Below are positions 22,916 to 25,218 of a DNA stretch of 25,218 bases, in pieces. Positions within the stretch are counted from its first letter, which is position 1; each line of letters opens with the position of its first letter. Both the position numbers and the translations under genes were made by a program. Origin of the DNA: CAYSWK01 sp964434735 (lineage in GTDB: Archaea > Micrarchaeota > Micrarchaeia > Anstonellales > Bilamarchaeaceae); NCBI GenBank assembly GCA_964434735.1, contig CAYSWK010000013.1, positions 1 to 25,218 on the forward strand, in the 5' to 3' direction. Below the pieces are notes generated by a model. It had not been told where the DNA came from and made no database searches. It saw only the letters and a list, made by a program, of their open reading frames with translations.

Positions 22916-22937
22916 GGTTGTGATAAGAAAAAAGAAT

Positions 22938-23204
22938 ATGGACAAATCTTTAGCGCTTAAAAAGCAGATTTCCGGTGCGCTTGATATCCTTTCACAACGT
23001 GATGGCGCAACCGACAGCGTTGACCGCGAGTCCGCAATGGAGGATATCGTTAACGGGCTTTTGGAAACCGGTGGTGCGCGTATTGCATTGCCTCTATTTG
23101 AAGAAATAAAATCAGATGCATATCTTTTGCGTAAAGTCCGTCAGGCGATACAAAAGGCAAAGGAAAAGGGAGCTGACGTTTCGTTGCTTGGTTCGTTGGT
23201 TTAG
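22938..23204 (+). CDS. Small helical hypothetical protein, 88 aa
   Basis: Soluble, charged, all-helical protein (ALKKQISGALDILSQR, ESAMEDIVNGLLE, LLRKVRQAIQKAKEK). No cysteines or membrane segments; no family recognised. The ATG at 22938 is taken over a GTG at 22920 because it lies exactly at the expected transcript start. Confidence 0.62.
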   Translation: MDKSLALKKQISGALDILSQRDGATDSVDRESAMEDIVNGLLETGGARIALPLFEEIKSDAYLLRKVRQAIQKAKEKGADVSLLGSLV

Positions 23205-23220
23205 CTGTGTTGGCGGCATA

Positions 23221-23228
23221 TTTATAAA
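23221..23228 (+). promoter_or_regulatory. TATA box for the exported 289-aa protein
   Basis: The sequence tttataaa is centred 27 nt before the ATG at 23252, giving a leaderless message. Confidence 0.55.
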
Positions 23229-23251
23229 CACAAATTATCATAATTTTAAAC

Positions 23252-24121
23252 ATGGGTCGGGGATTGAAACGTCTTGCTGCAGGTTCTTTAGCCATTGCTT
23301 TAGCCGGCTCGCTGACGATGGCTGTTTGGCCTGTTTCGAGCAGCCAGCATCCGGTAGCTCGTGTTCGGCATTCGGCACCGAGCAGTGAGCATAGATCATC
23401 TGCAGATTGGCGTCCCGCGTCCTTGCCACCCTTACATTCGCGCAGGCTTGCGGTTGATCTGTTGCAGCCAAAGCCTTTTGCACGTTTTGACCTGCTTGGT
23501 GTTCAAGAGCCAGATATTTCAAAAGTGAATTGTGTTTTGCCCGCCGATGCGCCGCAAAAAGAAGATCCCAAAGCAACATCATTTCTCTTTGATTTTGACC
23601 GTGCGAACTGCATGTCGTTTCCTGAGTTGCTTGTTCACCTCAAGAAAAATCCTTTTGATAAGGAAGCAGTGAAATTAATGATAGAACTACTTCCCGAGCT
23701 TGACGAGTTCATGCCAGAACAGATTCGGTCGTGTGATTATGATTTTCTGGTATGTGAGCGGGCAAGACGTAATTGGGTAGCAACTATTTTGTTTGAAAGT
23801 AATGTGCTTATAGACATTATTAATCATGCCCAATCCGATTCCGAATCTGCTGCATTATTTACAAAAATTTTGCAAGAGGGCCAAGGAGGAGTCTTAAGTC
23901 ATATTTCTTTGTATTATACTTTTGGTACACGCGAACCTGTACAAACAGAATCGGTAATTTCTTTTCTTTCAAGTGCGGGTTTGATTAATCCGCAAAAAGA
24001 ACGTGATATGCTTCAAAGTTCAGGCTGCAGGGCATATTTTTCTTTTTTTGAAATGCACCCTGATAGTATTGATTTTTTAGGCTACACTCAAGAAGACATT
24101 TCTCGCCAATGCGATCGATAA
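23252..24121 (+). CDS. Exported hypothetical protein with six cysteines, 289 aa
   Basis: A Sec-type signal or membrane anchor is visible: positively charged start (MGRGLKR), hydrophobic core at about 9-26 rich in Ala/Leu/Gly, then polar sequence (SSSQHP). Residues about 30-70 are a Ser/Pro/Arg/His-rich linker. From about 90 comes a mainly helical domain with six cysteines at 94, 120, 161, 168, 259 and 287, an even number that could form disulphides outside the cell. No family recognised. It is convergent with the next gene with no intergenic space. Confidence 0.7.
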   Translation: MGRGLKRLAAGSLAIALAGSLTMAVWPVSSSQHPVARVRHSAPSSEHRSSADWRPASLPPLHSRRLAVDLLQPKPFARFDLLGVQEPDISKVNCVLPADAPQKEDPKATSFLFDFDRANCMSFPELLVHLKKNPFDKEAVKLMIELLPELDEFMPEQIRSCDYDFLVCERARRNWVATILFESNVLIDIINHAQSDSESAALFTKILQEGQGGVLSHISLYYTFGTREPVQTESVISFLSSAGLINPQKERDMLQSSGCRAYFSFFEMHPDSIDFLGYTQEDISRQCDR

Positions 24122-24775
24122 TCAGTGGTTTATTTTTTGTATTGCCTTAAGCAGTGCTTCTGAGTCGCCCCTAAGTTGAACGAATTTATTTTGAGCCCAC
24201 TCCACTGCTGCTGAGCGGCTTGCCTGTGATACGGGATTTTCTTTGTCAGCAAGACGTGCCGCCTCGGCAGCCACATTTCCCTCAGTAAAATGTTGCTGGT
24301 AAGACGCTTTCCATTCTGGCGTTGTTCGTTCAAGTTTTCGTGCAAGTTTTCCGATCTCATCCTTGACTTGCTCTTCAATTGATTTTGGCAGTGCAGTTTT
24401 TGGTGCTTTTGCAGGAGATCTTAATTGTTCAGGATGGTCAAATTCGTCTTCAAATTTACGGCCACCTGCTTTTGAGTTTGCAACTGGCGCCACCTTAATA
24501 GGTTTTGGTATCGCACCTATCAGACCCTGGTCTTTAAGAATCGCGTCAAGCCGTTCGATTCCCCCCTGTTCTCCTTTTGATCGTGCATGCCAATATACAT
24601 CTGTTCTAAGTGTATCAAGAAGCTTATCTCGCGTTCCGGTGAATTGCATTCCTGTTTTTTCAAGGTTTTGCATAAAGGTATTTGCTGCCGAAACCGTATT
24701 CATAACTGCTTTACCCGTAGTTCCAAACTCGGTTCCTTGCGCAAATTCTTCAGGAGTAAGAGGTTTGAATGCCAT
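24122..24775 (-). CDS. Hypothetical protein, 217 aa
   Basis: No family recognised. Soluble and helical, with a Lys/Pro/Ala-rich, probably flexible centre (about 85-130) between two helical parts (SAANTFMQNLEKTG; EQVKDEIGKLARKLER). No membrane segment or cysteines. Its stop abuts the stop of the exported protein gene. A TATA-like tttaat lies about 27 nt before the ATG. In style it resembles the unknown proteins at 2017-7195, but no sequence relationship is claimed. Confidence 0.7.
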   Translation of the reverse strand: MAFKPLTPEEFAQGTEFGTTGKAVMNTVSAANTFMQNLEKTGMQFTGTRDKLLDTLRTDVYWHARSKGEQGGIERLDAILKDQGLIGAIPKPIKVAPVANSKAGGRKFEDEFDHPEQLRSPAKAPKTALPKSIEEQVKDEIGKLARKLERTTPEWKASYQQHFTEGNVAAEAARLADKENPVSQASRSAAVEWAQNKFVQLRGDSEALLKAIQKINH

Positions 24776-24787
24776 ATTTTTCTTATA

Positions 24788-24805
24788 TTAATAAACTATT
24801 AAAAG
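24788..24805. promoter_or_regulatory. Adjacent divergent TATA elements
   Basis: Two A/T elements lie side by side: ttaataaa (24788-24795) suits the plus-strand gene at 24826, and cttttaatag on the minus strand (24796-24805) suits the ATG at 24775 with leaderless spacing. Confidence 0.4.
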
Positions 24806-24825
24806 TATCATGTAGCAACTGAATT

Positions 24826-25218
24826 ATGTTTTCAAAACCCATTGCATACTCAAAACAGATTGCCATTTATCTTAAACAAGGAGAATACCAAAAATCACTT
24901 GAACTCTCGCAAGAGTTCGTAACTGCGTTTCCTCAAGTAATTGAATCTCATTATTTTCTTGCGTTATCTGCAATTCCTTTGAAAGATTATACGCTTGGAT
25001 TATTGGGTGCGCAAAAAGCGTTTGTGCTTGCAACAGGTGAAGACGTCCTTACTATGGGGTTGCTTCTTGCGCAAATGCTTTTCTTAAGCGGTAATTTAAA
25101 TAAGGCAAAAAACGTCCTTTTAAGCCTTGAGGCAACAAACCCAAGAAACAAGGACATTGAGGAGTTGCTTTCGCTTGTTTCACTTGCACAAGAAAATCAG
25201 GCCGACCTTGAAAAGCAT
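24826..25218 (+). CDS. TPR-like repeat protein, 5' part (runs off the window)
   Basis: Open from the ATG at 24826 to the last base, 131 codons without a stop. The product has helical pairs spaced like tetratricopeptide repeats: IYLKQGEYQKSLELSQEFVTA ends in a Pro turn, SHYFLALSAIPLKDYTLGLLGA follows, and MGLLLAQMLFLSGNLNKAKNV ends again near Pro. The G-x-Y/L and A/S-L positions fit the TPR consensus loosely. TPRs mediate protein-protein contacts; the partner is unknown. Confidence 0.7.
   Translation, partial: MFSKPIAYSKQIAIYLKQGEYQKSLELSQEFVTAFPQVIESHYFLALSAIPLKDYTLGLLGAQKAFVLATGEDVLTMGLLLAQMLFLSGNLNKAKNVLLSLEATNPRNKDIEELLSLVSLAQENQADLEKH

Noticed and set aside
22221..22916. Plus-strand open frame of about 231 codons opposite pyrB
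   Set aside because: Antisense of the unambiguous pyrB coding region; the protein looks random.
1..25218. CRISPR array, tRNA, rRNA, insertion sequence or attachment sites
   Set aside because: No regularly spaced repeats, no cloverleaf-like sequence in the short intergenic spaces, no transposase and no terminal inverted repeats were seen; the only exact long repeat is the 55-bp gap overlap.

Overview
The window reads as an archaeal chromosome segment, probably from a small-genome DPANN-type archaeon (Woesearchaeota/Pacearchaeota-like; the phylum is inferred, the domain is well supported). The archaeal signs are a free-standing GMP synthase ATP-PPase subunit, a separate PyrI beside PyrB, TATA boxes about 27 nt from many first-gene start codons (little or no leader), GGTG-type ribosome binding sites in front of internal operon genes, and many paralog-free hypotheticals. 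Genes are tightly packed. No gene-free stretch exceeds 300 bases, and no tRNA, rRNA, CRISPR or insertion sequence was seen.

Layout. 54-2011 (+) is a fused gamma/alpha subunit of a 2-oxoacid:ferredoxin oxidoreductase. It is interrupted by a 100-N scaffold gap flanked by an identical 55-bp sequence; collapsing the duplication restores an intact 600-aa gene. 7195-2017 (-) is a run of three unrecognised genes (859, 637 and 210 aa). 7242-7806 is a divergent pair: a BofA-family membrane protein and a small unknown. 7825-10904 is a nucleotide-metabolism patch: guaAB (-), a phosphoribosyltransferase-like protein (+) and a nucleoside phosphorylase-family protein (+). 10949-12996 (+) holds a CPA2-type cation/proton antiporter and a DUF1624-type membrane protein.

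13095-19123 (+) is the most interesting block. It is a tightly coupled five-gene operon encoding a two-TM protein whose soluble part resembles the N-terminal domain of VirB4 ATPases, a HerA/VirB4-type ATPase, a zinc-ribbon two-TM protein, a coiled-coil/winged-helix protein, and an 841-aa bitopic protein with an ectodomain of about 500 aa. I read it as a candidate undescribed archaeal membrane translocation machine, with VirB4 split into two polypeptides.

19579-19115 and 20409-19576 (-) are PRPP synthetase followed by a coupled unknown. 20469-21534 (+) holds three small unknown genes. 22876-21540 (-) is pyrB-pyrI. 22938-24121 (+) holds a small helical protein and an exported cysteine-containing protein. 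The window ends with an unknown (-, 24775-24122) divergent from a TPR-like protein that runs off the edge.

Functional links: PRPP synthetase, the phosphoribosyltransferase-like protein, the phosphorylase-family protein, GuaAB and PyrBI all concern nucleotide synthesis or salvage, although they lie in separate transcription units. Several divergent pairs share a single near-palindromic TATA element in a 50-61 bp intergenic space, a compact bidirectional promoter layout.
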